Shown here: positions 8,834 to 18,037 of the stretch, in pieces | How the letters are laid out: each line of letters begins with the position of its first letter | How positions within the stretch are numbered: position 1 is the first letter of the stretch | Assembly (NCBI RefSeq): GCF_001747405.1 | Contig: NZ_CP017305.1 | Span: forward strand, 1,692,001-1,756,000 | DNA length: 64,000 nt | DNA from: Chlorobaculum limnaeum | GTDB taxonomy: Bacteria; Bacteroidota; Chlorobiia; Chlorobiales; Chlorobiaceae | Direction: 5' to 3' | Position numbers and translations under genes: made by a program | The notes under the pieces: model-generated | What the model saw: only the letters and a program-made list of their open reading frames with translations | Told to the model about the DNA's origin: nothing | Database searches by the model: none

Positions 8834-10615
8834 TCACTTCACCGCCGGATCGCTGACGGAGCCATTCGCTTCGATCTCCGGTTCACGGAAAATATTGCCG
8901 CCTTCACGCCTGATGATCTCCTGCTGGGCGAGAATCGTCTCGGGTTCGACCCTGAAATGCTTGAGCAGCTCGGAGAACATCTGGATCGAGGTCTCGAACA
9001 GCTCGGTCACGACGGCGTCCGCTCCGGCGCGGTAAAAGCGGGTCGCCGATTCGAGGGAGCGGGAGCGCACGATGATGAACGCTCCGGGATTGATCTCGCG
9101 CACCAGGCGAATGCACTGGACGGCGGCATCGATCTCCGGAATGCAGATCACCACGGAGCGGGAGTGATCGACGCCGATGCGCAGGAGCGACTTGCGCTCG
9201 GTGCAGTCACCGTAGAAGAGCGGCTCGCCCTGGCGGCGCATCGTTTTGACCGTTTTGCGGTCAGTATCGAGCACCGTATAGGTCAGGTTGGTGGCGTTCA
9301 TCACGGCGGCGATATTCCTGCCGATCAGGCCAAAGCCGATGATTGCTGCGTGAATTTCGCCCTTGCAGACGATAGGTCCGGCGGCTGCGCGAGCGGGCTG
9401 CTTCGGTTCAGGTTTGGACCCGAGCGGCATGAAGCTGAACACCGGAGCCATCTGGGCGGCGAACTTCGGCGCGGCGGCGATCAGCGCCGGGGTGACGATC
9501 ATGGTCACGACGATAATGGCCAGCATCGACTGGAACATTTGCTGGTCGAGCAGCCCGGCGTTTCTGGCCGTACCGGCAAGCACGAAGGAGAATTCGCCAA
9601 TCTGCGCCAGCACCATGCCCGACATCAGGCTGACCCTCAGCGAAAAGCCAAGCGCCATCGAAATGCCGGTCATGATCACCCCTTTGACCAACAGCACCAC
9701 GAGAGCGATGGCGACAAGCCACGGCAGCTCGATCATGTTCACGTCGAGCAGGAGGCCGACCGAGACGAAAAAGATGCTGGTCATCGCTTCGCGGAAGGGA
9801 TCGATGGTGCGGCTGATGCGGTGGCTCCCGTCGGTGCTGGCGATCACCATACCGGCCATGAAAGCGCCGAGGGCGAGCGAAAGACCGATGAGCGAGGCAA
9901 ACCATGCCGCGCCGAAGCAGAGTACCAGCGCGCCGAGCACCAGCACCTCGCCCGCGTGCAGCTCGGTGATGACCCGCACGATCTTCGGCATCAGGAACCG
10001 GAAGCCGCCGAACATGCCGATGGCGAAAAGCACCACGAGCGCGATCTCCTCCAGTGACGACTCGATCGACATCATGCCGCCTCTCGTCAGAAAGCTGAAG
10101 CCAAACATCAGCGGCACGATCGCCATGTCCTGAAAGATCAGGATGCCAAGGGCGATTTTGCCATGATCGAAGCCGAGCTCGCCCCGGTCAGAAAGGATTT
10201 TCAGGCACAGCGCCGTACTGCTGACCGAGAACGAAAAGCCGAGCACGAGCGCCTCCTTGCTACCGATCTCCTTGTCGATGGCTTCCATCAGCCAGTACGA
10301 AAACAGGGCGACGACAAGACCGGTCAACAGAATCTGCGCCGTGCCTCCGAAGAGGACGATCTTCCGGAGCTTTTTCAGATCATCGACCGAGAACTCCAGC
10401 CCGATGGTGAAAAGCAACAGAACGACGCCCATTTCTGCAAGCGTCGAAATCAGCCCGCTGTCCTTGATGACATGAAAACCCGTCGGGCCGAGCATGATGC
10501 CCGTGAAGATCAGACCGATCACCGGAGGAATCCGGATCTTCTGGAACACGAGAATGTTGACGATGGCAAGAGTCCCGATCAGGACCAGTTGCCCGAGAAA
10601 TTCGTACTGATGCAT
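8834..10615 (-). CDS. monovalent cation:proton antiporter-2 family protein with TrkA-N domain (KefB-like)
   Basis: A 593-residue inner-membrane protein with about twelve hydrophobic segments of the Na+/H+ exchanger fold over residues 1-390, followed by a cytoplasmic TrkA-N (RCK) NAD-binding domain from about residue 420 (HAAIIGFGLIGRNIA, GDCTERKSLLRIGVDHS). This layout is that of KefB/KefC-type potassium efflux systems. I chose the ATG at 10615 (MHQYEFLGQL) over the longer frame to 10684 because AAAGG lies about 9 bases upstream and family members begin near the first membrane helix. The substrate ion is inferred. Confidence 0.88.
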   Translation of the reverse strand: MHQYEFLGQLVLIGTLAIVNILVFQKIRIPPVIGLIFTGIMLGPTGFHVIKDSGLISTLAEMGVVLLLFTIGLEFSVDDLKKLRKIVLFGGTAQILLTGLVVALFSYWLMEAIDKEIGSKEALVLGFSFSVSSTALCLKILSDRGELGFDHGKIALGILIFQDMAIVPLMFGFSFLTRGGMMSIESSLEEIALVVLFAIGMFGGFRFLMPKIVRVITELHAGEVLVLGALVLCFGAAWFASLIGLSLALGAFMAGMVIASTDGSHRISRTIDPFREAMTSIFFVSVGLLLDVNMIELPWLVAIALVVLLVKGVIMTGISMALGFSLRVSLMSGMVLAQIGEFSFVLAGTARNAGLLDQQMFQSMLAIIVVTMIVTPALIAAAPKFAAQMAPVFSFMPLGSKPEPKQPARAAAGPIVCKGEIHAAIIGFGLIGRNIAAVMNATNLTYTVLDTDRKTVKTMRRQGEPLFYGDCTERKSLLRIGVDHSRSVVICIPEIDAAVQCIRLVREINPGAFIIVRSRSLESATRFYRAGADAVVTELFETSIQMFSELLKHFRVEPETILAQQEIIRREGGNIFREPEIEANGSVSDPAVK

Positions 10616-10925
10616 GCAGCGCCTTTTTGAAAAACGGTAAATACAAGGGTGAGAAACAGTGCGAGCCTGGATGCCAAGCCACAAACCGGGCGTGCGTCTC
10701 TTGTTGGCAAGCCTCGGTCATAGTAGTGTAACACAGCAGGATAAAAGGCGCAAATGCCTCTGAAATTTTGTGGCGCGGCCATTGATAATCCGCTGAAAAC
10801 CATACATTGTACAACAGTTGACAGTTAGTGCGCCAGCACGGCGATACGGTCGCAGGAATACCCCCGCGAGCATCCGGATGCGGACTCGGGGTTGACCGGA
10901 CAGGCGACCCGATGACATCAGTCAA

Positions 10926-10974
10926 CCCGAACGAACCCGGAGTGTCGAGACCTTCCGGGCATTACCCGTTCGGG
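10926..10974. repeat. inverted repeat upstream of sulP
   Basis: CCCGAACG (10926-10933) pairs with CGTTCGGG (10967-10974), with a smaller CCGG/CCGG stem inside. It lies in the 429-base gap between the divergent kefB-like and sulP genes (10616-11044), which otherwise holds no convincing gene. The whole could be an mRNA leader structure of sulP. Confidence 0.45.
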
Positions 10975-11044
10975 CGATTCATCGATTTGCCGGTTCTGGC
11001 CCGCAGCACGCTGCCGTTCCTTCACATCAGACCGTTTCAGGCAA

Positions 11045-12757
11045 ATGTTCAAACCAAAACTGTTTACCGTTCTTCCCGAGCTGAGCAAAGAGCAGCTCGC
11101 CCGCGACATCGTGTCCGGGATTCTCGTTGGCATCGTGGCCCTGCCCCTCGCCATCGCCTTCGCCATCGCCTCCGGCGTCTCGCCCGAAAAGGGGCTCGTC
11201 AGCGCCGTCATTGGCGGTTTTCTGATCTCCTTTCTCGGCGGCAGCCGCGTGCAGATCGGCGGCCCGACCGGCGCCTTCATCGTCATTCTCTACGGCATCG
11301 TGCAGCAATACGGCGTCAACGGCCTCATGATCGCCACCATCATGGCGGGCGTGATCCTCGTCGTCATGGGCTTTTCGCAGCTCGGCTCGCTTATCAAGTT
11401 CATCCCCTATCCGGTGATCGTCGGCTTCACCAGCGGCATCGCCGTCATCATCTTTTCGAGCGAAGTGAAGGATTTTCTCGGCCTGCAAATGAACAACGTG
11501 CCCGCGGACTTCATCGAAAAATGGGCCGCATACATCCAGGCGTTCCCCACAGCCAGACCTGAGACGGTCATGGTCGGCGCAGCGGCATTGCTGATCATCA
11601 TCTTCTGGCCGAAAGTCTCGCGCAAAATCCCCGGCCCGCTGATCGCGCTCGTCGTCACGACGGTGGCCGTGCGGATGCTGCATCTCGATGTCGATACCAT
11701 CGAGAGCCGCTTCGGCGACATTTCGGCGTCGATACCCGCGCCGGGCTTTCCGTCGCTCGATCTTGCGACCATCCGCCACCTCATCATGCCCGCCACCACC
11801 ATCGCCCTGCTCGGCGCGATCGAGGCGCTGCTCTCGGCGGTGGTGGCCGACGGCATGATCGGCGCGCGGCACAAGTCGAACATGGAGCTGGTCGCCCAGG
11901 GCGTGGCCAACATCGTCTCCCCGATCTTTGGCGGCATTCCCGTCACCGGGGCGATCGCCCGTACGGCGACCAACGTCAAGAACGGCGGCCGCACGCCCAT
12001 CGCGGGCATCGTTCACGCAATCACGCTGCTCGCCATCATGCTCCTCTTCGGCTCGTGGGCCAAGCTGATTCCGATGCCGACGCTCGCCGCGATCCTGATC
12101 GTCGTGGCCTGGAACATGAGCGAGCACCACGTCTTCCGCCAACTGCTGAAAAGCCCGAAAAGCGACGTGGCCGTGCTGCTCACCACCTTCGGGCTGACCG
12201 TGATTTTCGACCTCACCATCGCCATCGAGGTGGGAATGCTGCTTTCGGTGATCCTCTTCATGCAGCGCATGGCGAGCCTCAGCAACGTGGGCATCGTCAC
12301 CGGCGAGCTGAAGGACGAAGAGGATTCAGCCGACCCGAACACCATCGTCACCCGGAGCATTCCGGCGGGGGTGGATGTGTTCGAGATCAGCGGACCGTTC
12401 TTCTTCGGCGCGGCCTCGAAGTTCAAGGACGCCATGCACGTGGTCGGCAAGGCTCCGTCAATCCGCATCATCCGGATGCGCAAGGTGATGAGCATCGACG
12501 CCACCGGCCTGAACATGCTCGCGGAGCTGATGAAGGATTGCCGGAAAACCGGTACGAAGCTCATTCTTTCCGGCGTTCACGCCCAGCCGATCTTCGCGAT
12601 GCAGCAATACGGACTGGCGGATGAGATCGGCGAAGAGAACATCCACGGCAACATCGACGACGCCCTCGACCGCGCCCGGCAGATTCTCGGCCTGCCAACG
12701 GAAGGACGACCGGACAGTTTCGTGGCCAGCGTGAAAAGAGAGGAGGAGTCGAAATGA
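11045..12757 (+). CDS. SulP family anion transporter with STAS domain
   Basis: A 570-residue SLC26/SulP permease: about 12-14 hydrophobic segments over residues 15-420, including the family motif region [29 protein letters not shown] (around 58-86), then a cytoplasmic STAS domain from about 440 ([34 protein letters not shown]). Members carry sulfate, bicarbonate or other anions; the substrate cannot be told from sequence. In an autotroph of reduced-sulfur habitats both sulfate and bicarbonate are plausible. Confidence 0.92.
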   Translation: MFKPKLFTVLPELSKEQLARDIVSGILVGIVALPLAIAFAIASGVSPEKGLVSAVIGGFLISFLGGSRVQIGGPTGAFIVILYGIVQQYGVNGLMIATIMAGVILVVMGFSQLGSLIKFIPYPVIVGFTSGIAVIIFSSEVKDFLGLQMNNVPADFIEKWAAYIQAFPTARPETVMVGAAALLIIIFWPKVSRKIPGPLIALVVTTVAVRMLHLDVDTIESRFGDISASIPAPGFPSLDLATIRHLIMPATTIALLGAIEALLSAVVADGMIGARHKSNMELVAQGVANIVSPIFGGIPVTGAIARTATNVKNGGRTPIAGIVHAITLLAIMLLFGSWAKLIPMPTLAAILIVVAWNMSEHHVFRQLLKSPKSDVAVLLTTFGLTVIFDLTIAIEVGMLLSVILFMQRMASLSNVGIVTGELKDEEDSADPNTIVTRSIPAGVDVFEISGPFFFGAASKFKDAMHVVGKAPSIRIIRMRKVMSIDATGLNMLAELMKDCRKTGTKLILSGVHAQPIFAMQQYGLADEIGEENIHGNIDDALDRARQILGLPTEGRPDSFVASVKREEESK

Positions 12758-13075
12758 TAAAGCTATAACCGATCAGATACAAGAAAATGGTATCGATTGA
12801 AACGATCGGTTCAGATTGATATTATTGCTTCGGCAGATCAAACAATTGTCACGTACTGACACAGATTCTCATCCTGACCACCACCGCCTGGAACAAGAAC
12901 CCATAACCGATTTCATAATAAGAAAATGGGTTCTTGAACCCATGTCGTTTCATTCAGAATATCAGACTATTTTTCAACAAAATGATATAGAAAAGTATAG
13001 AAAACTATTCTCGAAGCAGTTTTGTAATTTCCTTTTGTTCAACCCTTATATCACAGCAAATAACATATTGGCAGC
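12758..13075. repeat. intergenic region with two copies of a short repeat and hairpins
   Basis: Two related 26-27 base elements occur at 12765-12790 and 12903-12929, both of the form ATAACCGAT-(N)-AGAAAATGG. Each also joins an inverted repeat: AACCGATC with GATCGGTT (12767-12809), and AAGAACCCA with TGGGTTCTT (about 12895-12936). The first probably ends sulP transcription. An 87-codon frame (12816-13079) runs through this area but crosses both hairpins and shows no ribosome site or coding character, so I do not call it a gene. Confidence 0.45.
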
Positions 13076-14428
13076 ATGAAAAAAGTCACCCCTCTATTCG
13101 CCATTCTGATGTTCATTATCCTTGCCGGATGTTCTCATGAACCTCCGAAAGGATCGGATAGCGGTGTCGTGGCGGTTGTCAATGGCGTTGAAATCACCAG
13201 GCAGCAGGTCGAGTACCTCTATCAGCGCTCTGCCGTGCCTGGCGTGAGCAAAGAAGAGTCCGCCAATCTGAAAAGACGCATTCTTGCCGATCTGGTTCGT
13301 ATCGAGCTGCTTGCAGGCAAAGCGTCGGAGATGAAACTCGACAAGACTCCGGATTACAGCATGGCGCTCTATACCGCGCAGAAAAACGTGCTGGCGGGGC
13401 TGGCTGAAAGCAGACTCGCGAAAAACCAGTCATCGATCACGTCAGAACAGGCCGAATCGGTCGTGCAGAACACGCCTCAACTCTTTGCCGGACGCAAGCT
13501 GTTTGTGTACGATGAGGTATTGTTTCCTGGCGTCGATATGCCGCTGCTCGAATCGCTCGATAAAATGGCGAGCAATGGAGCGCCGCTCAACACCCTTCTC
13601 GATGTATTGAACGCAAAAAAAATACCCTTCAGAAAAACGCTCATCGCCCTCTCCTCAGAGAGGATACCGCCGTCAGTCCTTTCCATACTCAGCCAGCTCA
13701 AGCGAGACACGCCCCAACTTATAGCGCGTAAAGGCGACAAAATCTCCATGATTCTGGTGATGCGGAATGCCTATCCGGCGCCTCTCGAAGGCGAACAGGC
13801 GCGAAGAGCGGCAACAGCGATGCTCGACGCGAATCTGAAAAATCAGGCATTGTCGAAAGCAATGAGCAAACTGCTTGACAACGCCAAAATCACCTATTAT
13901 GACGAGTATGCGAAAACAGCGGCTGGCAATAAAACACTTGCGCCCCTTCCTGTACCCGATACCAAAACAGTCACCCGGAAACTCTATAAAAGTATATACC
14001 TCGGTTCCGGGTTAGCTGTATCGCTGATTCTGTCAGTCATGATGATAACGGCCGTCATGCGAACCTTTTACAGTATGTTGTGGCTTCCGATTCTCTGGCC
14101 TGACGCAACAACATCTGCGAACCGGGCGCAGCATTATGATATTCGACAAACCGCAACGTTAACACGTCGCCTGTATCTTTTGGGCCTAATGTCGCTGATT
14201 GGGGTTGCGCTGATTTTCGAGATATTGTTTCTCTGGAACAAACTGGCAGTGCTGGCACTGCTTGGCTGGACGGCAGGCGGAATCATCGCGGGAGTCATCG
14301 CAAGCCGGTTGCTGAATGCCGGTATCGTTCGTGCGCGGTCAAGAAAAACGTACATGATCATCGCCTCTTTTCTCGCGGTATTGATTCTTGTCAGCGTTGT
14401 GATGACCATACGGTTGAGCCATCTCTGA
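13076..14428 (+). CDS. EpsD-like peptidyl-prolyl isomerase-type lipoprotein with C-terminal membrane domain
   Basis: 450 residues. The N-terminus is a lipoprotein signal (MKKVTPLFAILMFIILAGC, lipobox LAGC with cysteine 19). The next section, VVAVVNGVEITRQQVEYLYQRS, matches the opening of SurA/EpsD-type periplasmic chaperone-isomerases linked to exopolysaccharide export and PEP-CTERM systems. From about residue 305 there are about four membrane helices, ending in a basic tail, which is unusual for this family. The usual EPS gene cluster is not adjacent. The fusion of a lipid-anchored front and a polytopic tail makes the topology uncertain, and the lipobox may simply be a signal anchor. Confidence 0.7.
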   Translation: MKKVTPLFAILMFIILAGCSHEPPKGSDSGVVAVVNGVEITRQQVEYLYQRSAVPGVSKEESANLKRRILADLVRIELLAGKASEMKLDKTPDYSMALYTAQKNVLAGLAESRLAKNQSSITSEQAESVVQNTPQLFAGRKLFVYDEVLFPGVDMPLLESLDKMASNGAPLNTLLDVLNAKKIPFRKTLIALSSERIPPSVLSILSQLKRDTPQLIARKGDKISMILVMRNAYPAPLEGEQARRAATAMLDANLKNQALSKAMSKLLDNAKITYYDEYAKTAAGNKTLAPLPVPDTKTVTRKLYKSIYLGSGLAVSLILSVMMITAVMRTFYSMLWLPILWPDATTSANRAQHYDIRQTATLTRRLYLLGLMSLIGVALIFEILFLWNKLAVLALLGWTAGGIIAGVIASRLLNAGIVRARSRKTYMIIASFLAVLILVSVVMTIRLSHL

Positions 14429-14502
14429 AAAGCGAACAATGCCGTTCATGCGAACCAGGGTTAACGCTGCCCCGAAGTGACCGGCTTCAGGTGCCCCGGC
14501 AA

Positions 14503-14540
14503 CGAATCCGGCAAAGCTTCAACCGCTTTTGCCGGATTCG
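14503..14540. terminator. hairpin after the EpsD-like gene
   Basis: A 14-15 bp perfect stem (CGAATCCGGCAAAG with CTTTTGCCGGATTCG) lies between the convergent genes at 13076-14428 and 14602-14856, probably a bidirectional terminator. Confidence 0.7.
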
Positions 14541-14541
14541 A

Positions 14542-14581
14542 GGATCAACCATGAGATGAGGGTTCCGATCACGGTTGATCC
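14542..14581. terminator. second hairpin between convergent genes
   Basis: GGATCAACC (14542-14550) pairs with GGTTGATCC (14573-14581), immediately after the first hairpin and just before the stop of the minus-strand gene. Confidence 0.5.
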
Positions 14582-14601
14582 CCGACGCTGGCGAACAAGC
14601 C

Positions 14602-14856
14602 TCACTCCTTGTTGCTGTAAGTCCTGATGCTCGCGATCGAATCGATGTCGTAATAGGTGTTGACTGACAAGCCGTCGGAATCTTCGGTCACTCTCAGAAA
14701 AAGGTCGCTTATGAAAAGAACGGCATCTTCGTACACCTTTCCTTCGTTGATCTGAAGCTTTACCCCTTTCCTGATTTTTCTCGACATGGTTCCATGCAGT
14801 GGAACTGAAGCATATTCGAGAACTTTTTCCCATGTCTGCAATGCGCTGATCGCCAT
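14602..14856 (-). CDS. hypothetical protein, 84 residues
   Basis: A small soluble protein (MAISALQTWEKVLEYASVPL...) that I do not recognise. It has a very strong ribosome site, ACGGAGGTACTTATG, and an AT-rich upstream region, so it is probably expressed. It is free of cysteine, with alternating hydrophobic patterns suggesting a small beta-rich fold (LQINEG, AVLFISDLFLRVTED, YYDIDSIASIRTY), like a PH- or SH3-like domain. No operon partner. Confidence 0.75.
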   Translation of the reverse strand: MAISALQTWEKVLEYASVPLHGTMSRKIRKGVKLQINEGKVYEDAVLFISDLFLRVTEDSDGLSVNTYYDIDSIASIRTYSNKE

Positions 14857-14976
14857 AAGTACCTCCGTAATTTTCTACAATTTTGAAATTAATGCCTTTA
14901 TTTTTTTAGGCATAGTAGTATATTTAACTTATTTTTTAACAATTATCAACTTTTGAACAACGAACAAGGAGACCCG

Positions 14977-15021
14977 ATGACCCACGCCATACCGGCAGCA
15001 CTTGCGAGGTCTTCTTTCTAA
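14977..15021 (+). CDS. possible short leader ORF
   Basis: ATG at 14977 sits behind an excellent ribosome site (AAGGAGACCCG) and opens a 14-codon frame (MTHAIPAALARSSF) ending at TAA 15019-15021. The next gene starts 16 bases later in another frame without its own clear site. It may be a leader peptide for translational coupling, or the front of the next gene displaced by a frameshift. Confidence 0.35.
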   Translation: MTHAIPAALARSSF

Positions 15022-15037
15022 CGAAGAGTACCGAATC

Positions 15038-15346
15038 ATGGAAACAGCATTACGCCCGCTGGGCACCGTCATGGAACTGATCGAAAAACTCGGCCATGAG
15101 GTCACGTACGCCTACGAAGACCTGGTCTTCATCAATCACAACGACTTCCTGCTACAATTCGACGCCACCGATCCCAACGCACTGGATATGTTCTTCAACA
15201 CGGAGTGCGCCGCCGAAGAGGCCGATGCGACGACCTCGAAGATCGTCCCCGAAGGCGCGAACATGGGGCTGACGATCCGGCGCAAGGGGTCGTACAGCAT
15301 GAGCGAAGCGCCCGATAACAGCTTGCAGATCGCGTTTCACTCCTGA
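15038..15346 (+). CDS. hypothetical protein, about 102 residues
   Basis: A soluble acidic protein (METALRPLGTVMELIEKLGHEV...) of unknown function. The pattern LVFINHNDFLLQFD followed by ALDMFFNTEC suggests a small alpha/beta fold. The ATG at 15038 is chosen; a TTG at 15002 would add 12 residues (MRGLLSNEEYRI), and the only strong ribosome site belongs to the ATG at 14977 in another frame, so the true start is unsettled. Confidence 0.7.
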   Translation: METALRPLGTVMELIEKLGHEVTYAYEDLVFINHNDFLLQFDATDPNALDMFFNTECAAEEADATTSKIVPEGANMGLTIRRKGSYSMSEAPDNSLQIAFHS

Positions 15347-15436
15347 TGAATGCCTGAAGAGGGCATCAGCGGCTCTTGAAAACGGAATTTCTGATGCCCT
15401 TTTCTGCGTTACTTTCGGGAAAAAGCGGAGGTGACC

Positions 15437-15832
15437 ATGTCGAGCTGGTATGACGGACTCAACAAGCCGAAACTGACGCCGCCAAACAAGGTGTTCTGGC
15501 CGGTATGGATACTGCTGTACGTGCTCATCGCCGTAGCGCTGATCGTCTATTTCCGGACTCCTGTCAAACCCCACGCCGCAGTTGTGCTTCTGATTCTGGC
15601 GGCGCACTTCGCGGCGGGATTTTCGTGGACTTCGATTTTTTTCGGGAAAAAGAAACTCCTGGCAGCCCTCATCGATTTGCTCTTCATGGATGTGACGCTT
15701 GTCGCCATCCTCCTCCTCTTTGCCCAAACCAGTTCGCTGGCAGCGGCACTGCTCATACCCTATTTCTGCTGGTGCCTGCTGGCAACCTGGCTGAACTGGG
15801 GCATCTGGCGGCTCAATCCCGACAAGCGCTGA
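15437..15832 (+). CDS. tspO: TspO/MBR family protein
   Basis: A 131-residue five-helix membrane protein of the tryptophan-rich sensory protein/peripheral benzodiazepine receptor family, which binds porphyrins and is linked to tetrapyrrole and redox signalling. Seen: WYDGLNKPKLTPPNKVFWPVW at the front (the W-x-x-L-xKPxxxPP motif) and WLNWGIWRLN at the end. Length is about 25 residues short of many homologues. GGAGGTG lies just before the ATG at 15437; GTG at 15431 is an alternative. In a bacterium that makes much bacteriochlorophyll, a porphyrin-linked role is attractive but inferred. Confidence 0.88.
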   Translation: MSSWYDGLNKPKLTPPNKVFWPVWILLYVLIAVALIVYFRTPVKPHAAVVLLILAAHFAAGFSWTSIFFGKKKLLAALIDLLFMDVTLVAILLLFAQTSSLAAALLIPYFCWCLLATWLNWGIWRLNPDKR

Positions 15833-15923
15833 AACCAACGCCACGCTATTGCCGAAAAAAAGCGAATCGCTACCTTACAGACAGAAAGGCAGTGGCAGAT
15901 TCAATCCCCTGAATTCACGAACC

Positions 15924-16367
15924 ATGAAATATTCGGAAGCAAAACAAGGAAGGGTCTTCATCATCCGGCTTGAGGATGGCGATATTTTTCACGAAGAGAT
16001 CGAGCGCTTTGCCCGCGAAAAAGGGATCGAGCGGGCATACATGAACGTGGTCGGCGGCGCGGACAAGGAGAGTCGGCTGGTGGTCGGGCCGGAAGAGAGC
16101 CGGGCGTTCCCGGTCAATCCGATGGAGCACGAGCTGTACGACGCGCATGAGATTGTCGGCACCGGCACCCTGTTCCCCGACGACACCGGCGCGCCGGTCG
16201 TGCACCTGCACATGGCCTGCGGCCGCGAGGAGAACACCGTCACTGGCTGCGTGCGCAACGGCGTCAAAGTCTGGCACGTCATGGAGGTCATTCTGGTAGA
16301 ACTGCTCGGCTCCGAAGCCCGCCGCCTCCCCGACAAGGCCACCGGGTTCAAGTTGCTGGTACCTTAA
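15924..16367 (+). CDS. PPC (DUF296) domain protein
   Basis: A 147-residue protein with the PPC/DUF296 fold found in plant AT-hook proteins and free-standing in bacteria. Features: RVFIIRLEDGDIFHEEIERFAREKGI, then a conserved cluster VHLHMACGREENTVTGCVRNGVKVWHVMEVIL that carries the histidine residues of the family. Some members bind metal or DNA; function is unknown. I chose ATG at 15924; the frame continues upstream to 15849 with no family resemblance. Confidence 0.82.
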   Translation: MKYSEAKQGRVFIIRLEDGDIFHEEIERFAREKGIERAYMNVVGGADKESRLVVGPEESRAFPVNPMEHELYDAHEIVGTGTLFPDDTGAPVVHLHMACGREENTVTGCVRNGVKVWHVMEVILVELLGSEARRLPDKATGFKLLVP

Positions 16368-16415
16368 ATTGAGGATCAAAAGACTGCAAAGACTTAAGTG
16401 ACAGCAAGGACAGCA

Positions 16416-16460
16416 GGGAGGAAGAAAATCCTAAATTAATCAAAATCTCGTCTTCCTCCC
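16416..16460. terminator. hairpin between convergent genes
   Basis: GGGAGGAAGA (16416-16425) pairs perfectly with TCTTCCTCCC (16451-16460) across an AT-rich loop, between the PPC gene and the converging alanine dehydrogenase. Confidence 0.6.
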
Positions 16461-16493
16461 ACGAGTCCCACAAGTCCCATTCTCCCCCGACTC

Positions 16494-17597
16494 TCACGCA
16501 AACGGATTCACCTCGTACGCCATTCCGAGCGAGACGGCTACGGCTTTCTGCGTGATCGCGCCGTTGTAGACGTTCAACCCACCGGCGAGGCCGGGCATCA
16601 CCACCATCGCGCTCTCCAGGCCGAGATCGGCGAGGCGGCGCACGTAGGGCAAGGTCACGCCGGTGAGCGCTTCGGTGGAGGTGGCGGGGTAGGCGGCGGG
16701 CATGTTGGTCACGCAATAGTGCACCACGCCCTCTTCTATGTAAACCGGATCGAGGTGCGAGGTCGGGCGCGAGGTCTCGATGCAACCACCCTGATCGATA
16801 GCGATATCGACGATCACCGCACCGGGCTTCATCGATTGCACCATGCCGCGCGTGACGAGTTTCGGCGCGCTCGCGCCGGGGAGCAGCACTGCGCCGACGA
16901 GGAGGTCGGTGCCCGGCAGCAGCTCTTCGAGGTGCTGTTCGTTCGAATAGATCGTGTGCACCTCGGCGGGAAGCAGCGCTTCCAGCTCGCGCATCCGGCT
17001 GTGGTCGGTCTCCATGACCGTCACCTCCGCGCCGAGTCCGGCGGCGATTCGCGCGGCGCTCATCCCGGCGACGCCGCCGCCAAGCACGAGCACCCTGCCG
17101 GGCAGCACGCCGGGCACGCCGCAGAGCAGCTTCCCTTCGCCGCCGTTGTGCTTCGAGAGATAGTAACCACCCATGAGCACGCTCATCTTTCCGGCGACTT
17201 CGCTCATCGGCGCGAGCAGCGGCAAGCGCCCGGCGACCTCGACAGTCTCGTAACCGATTGCCGTAACGCCTGATTCCACAAGCGCTCGCGCGAGGCCCGG
17301 CACTCCGGCCAGATGCAGATAGGTGAAGACGATCAGCCCCTTCCTGAAGTAACCGTACTCCCCTTCCAGCGGCTCCTTGACCTTGACGACCAGCTCGCTC
17401 TTCCAGACCTCCTCAGCGGACGAAGCGAGCACCGCCCCAGCCAACCGGTACTTCTCGTCGCTGAACCCGCTCGCCTCGCCCGCGCCGCACTCGACAACCA
17501 CGCGATGCCCACCGCCAACAAGCTGCCGAACGCCTGCGGGTGTACAAGCCACCCTCGTCTCGCGGGTCTTGATCTCCTTTGGAATTCCTATATTCAT
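16494..17597 (-). CDS. ald: alanine dehydrogenase
   Basis: A 367-residue NAD-dependent L-alanine dehydrogenase that interconverts alanine with pyruvate and ammonia. Start ATG at 17597 (MNIGIPKEIKTRETRVACTPAGV); the longer frame to 17966 is not homologous. Catalytic features are intact: Arg15 in TRVACTP, Lys in VVKVKEP near 75, His in TYLHLAG near 96, Rossmann motif VLGGGVAGMSAA near 172-183, VGAVLLPGASAPKLV near 240, and VDIAIDQGGCIETSRPTSH near 268. A second, more divergent homologue lies at 55778-56911. Confidence 0.95.
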   Translation of the reverse strand: MNIGIPKEIKTRETRVACTPAGVRQLVGGGHRVVVECGAGEASGFSDEKYRLAGAVLASSAEEVWKSELVVKVKEPLEGEYGYFRKGLIVFTYLHLAGVPGLARALVESGVTAIGYETVEVAGRLPLLAPMSEVAGKMSVLMGGYYLSKHNGGEGKLLCGVPGVLPGRVLVLGGGVAGMSAARIAAGLGAEVTVMETDHSRMRELEALLPAEVHTIYSNEQHLEELLPGTDLLVGAVLLPGASAPKLVTRGMVQSMKPGAVIVDIAIDQGGCIETSRPTSHLDPVYIEEGVVHYCVTNMPAAYPATSTEALTGVTLPYVRRLADLGLESAMVVMPGLAGGLNVYNGAITQKAVAVSLGMAYEVNPFA

Positions 17598-17740
17598 GGC
17601 AGAAAAATGATTAGGGTTATCCGCCGCTTCGTGGCATCGCCAAAAGGCCAACGATTCCGACAAATCAAGACGGAACCATGCGTTCTCAAGCAGTCCTCTT
17701 TTCAATGTAACGTTTCGGTAAACTCTCCGGAACAACCTGA

Positions 17741-18022
17741 ATGATGAATATTCCGCAAGAACCCGCATACTGGCTCCTTTCGGCGAGCTGCCTCTGCGTC
17801 GCCTCGCTGCCCGCCCTGATGCGCAAAATCCCCAGGGCGCGAGCCATCGCCGTCGTTTCGCTCTGGCTCGCGCTCTGTATCGCCACGATCTGGCAGTCCG
17901 GCCTGCTGCCGGGCCTGGCGACAACCCTGATTTCCGGTGTGTGGGGGGTGATTCTGCTGGCCGCATCGCTCATCTTTTCAGGCATCAAGTCGATGCCGAA
18001 CCGGCGCTTCGAAGAGCGCTGA
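17741..18022 (+). CDS. small membrane protein
   Basis: 93 residues with three hydrophobic segments (WLLSASCLCVASLPALM, AIAVVSLWLALCIATIW, LISGVWGVILLAASLIFSGI) and a basic C-terminus. No family recognised. ATG codons at 17741 and 17744 are both possible. It is divergent from ald and ends 15 bases before the end of the convergent metallopeptidase gene. Confidence 0.65.
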   Translation: MMNIPQEPAYWLLSASCLCVASLPALMRKIPRARAIAVVSLWLALCIATIWQSGLLPGLATTLISGVWGVILLAASLIFSGIKSMPNRRFEER

Positions 18023-18037
18023 ACCGTGCCGCCGCCG

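Noticed and set aside
12816-13079. 87-codon frame between sulP and the EpsD-like gene
   Set aside because: Crosses two hairpins and a repeat, has no ribosome site, and its composition is not coding-like.
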